In this document: positions 5,780-5,981 of the stretch, one piece after another | Position numbering within the stretch: the first letter of the stretch is position 1 | Layout: every line of letters starts with the position of its first letter | NCBI GenBank assembly: GCA_013697015.1 | Contig: JACCXL010000184.1 | Location: 1 to 5,981 of the forward strand | Direction: 5' to 3' | From: Chthoniobacterales bacterium | Lineage (GTDB): Bacteria > Verrucomicrobiota > Verrucomicrobiia > Chthoniobacterales > UBA10450 | Length of the DNA: 5,981 nucleotides | The notes under the pieces: generated by a model | What the model saw: only the letters and a program-made list of their open reading frames with translations | What the model was told of the DNA's origin: nothing | Database searches by the model: none | Program-made: the position numbers and the translations under genes

Positions 5780-5961
5780 CTAAACGCGCGCTCGGGCGCC
5801 CGCTGTGCACAGCGCTCGCGAAATTCTTTCCATGTATCACTTGGCGCGTGATCTCGCATCGCCGCCTGGCGCAGCGACCGCCTGGAGGTCTGAGTGCCGC
5901 GGGCATGTGATACCAGGAAAGCTGACCAGACCGCCGGCTGAGTCATTTTCATAGCTTGCAT
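5776..5961 (-). CDS. Possible small upstream ORF (61 aa), uncertain
   Basis: An open frame begins at ATG 5961 (MQAMKMTQPAVWSAFLV) with an AGGA about 6 nt upstream. It ends at a TGA overlapping the Rrf2 ATG as ATGA, the same coupling geometry used downstream. The product is basic, with a C-terminal half rich in Arg, Glu and Ala (WKEFRERCAQRAPERAFR). I recognise no family. Two other short frames cover the same region, so it may be only chance openness in GC-rich leader DNA. If real, it would be a leader or coupled small protein ahead of the regulator. Confidence 0.25.
   Translation of the reverse strand: MQAMKMTQPAVWSAFLVSHARGTQTSRRSLRQAAMRDHAPSDTWKEFRERCAQRAPERAFR
5801..5814. promoter_or_regulatory. 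Perfect 14-bp palindrome upstream of the Rrf2 gene
   Basis: CGCTGTGCACAGCG is a perfect palindrome lying 21 bp before the Rrf2 ATG. A second, 8-bp palindrome (GGGCGCCC, 5794-5801) abuts it by one shared base. The position suits an operator for autoregulation by the dimeric Rrf2 protein. I could not assign -35 and -10 boxes with confidence in 5780-5981, and no site sequence is known for this regulator, so the role is inferred. Confidence 0.4.
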
Positions 5962-5981
5962 AGATGTCCTGACCTTTCGCG

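Noticed and set aside
1..5981. CRISPR array, transposon, tRNA or rRNA
   Set aside because: There are no spaced direct repeats, transposase frames, terminal inverted repeats or recognisable RNA genes anywhere in the window.

Overview
The window looks like chromosomal DNA of a Gram-negative bacterium. It encodes an outer-membrane beta-barrel, a Sec-exported periplasmic binding protein and an NlpC/P60-like amidase-fold protein. The DNA is moderately GC-rich. The mix of families (DUF1460, Alginate_exp porin, Cys-containing Rrf2, DUF2292/YezD, HPr) would suit a soil Verrucomicrobiota or related lineage. That placement is a weak inference, because there is no rRNA or marker gene here.

Layout. At the left edge, on the + strand, lies the 3' part of a DUF1460 gene whose start and catalytic Cys motif lie outside the window. 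Everything else is on the - strand and converges on it with a 9-bp gap. In transcription order (right to left) the - strand holds: an upstream region with a perfect 14-bp palindrome and a possible 61-codon ORF; an Rrf2-family regulator (5779-5204); a 54-aa DUF2292/YezD-like protein (5232-5068) that overlaps the regulator by 29 nt; a spacer of about 100 bp with an inverted repeat next to a strong ribosome-binding site; an alginate-export-family porin (4967/4903-3482); a periplasmic binding protein (3461-2493); an ABC ATPase (2493-1663); an ABC permease (1666-899); and an HPr-like phosphocarrier (902-603). The last four genes are joined by a 1-nt or 4-nt overlap at each junction, so they are very probably one translationally coupled operon.

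How the genes fit together. The porin would carry a small, probably anionic solute across the outer membrane. The binding protein, ATPase and permease form an importer of the nitrate/sulfonate/taurine type. Rrf2 and the YezD-like protein at the head of the cluster suggest control by sulfur, cysteine or redox status, which favours an organosulfur substrate, but the ligand cannot be read from the sequence. The HPr gene, coupled to the end of the permease, retains both His15 and Ser46 equivalents at the canonical 31-residue spacing. It links an ATP-driven importer to PTS-type phosphorelay regulation and is the most unusual part of the layout.

Main anomaly. The porin is broken at its 5' end. A good signal peptide begins at 4967, but in a different frame from the barrel. 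One extra base in a CCCCC run (4878-4882) accounts for the break. This is a sequencing or assembly error, a real inactivating frameshift, or, less likely, a switchable one.
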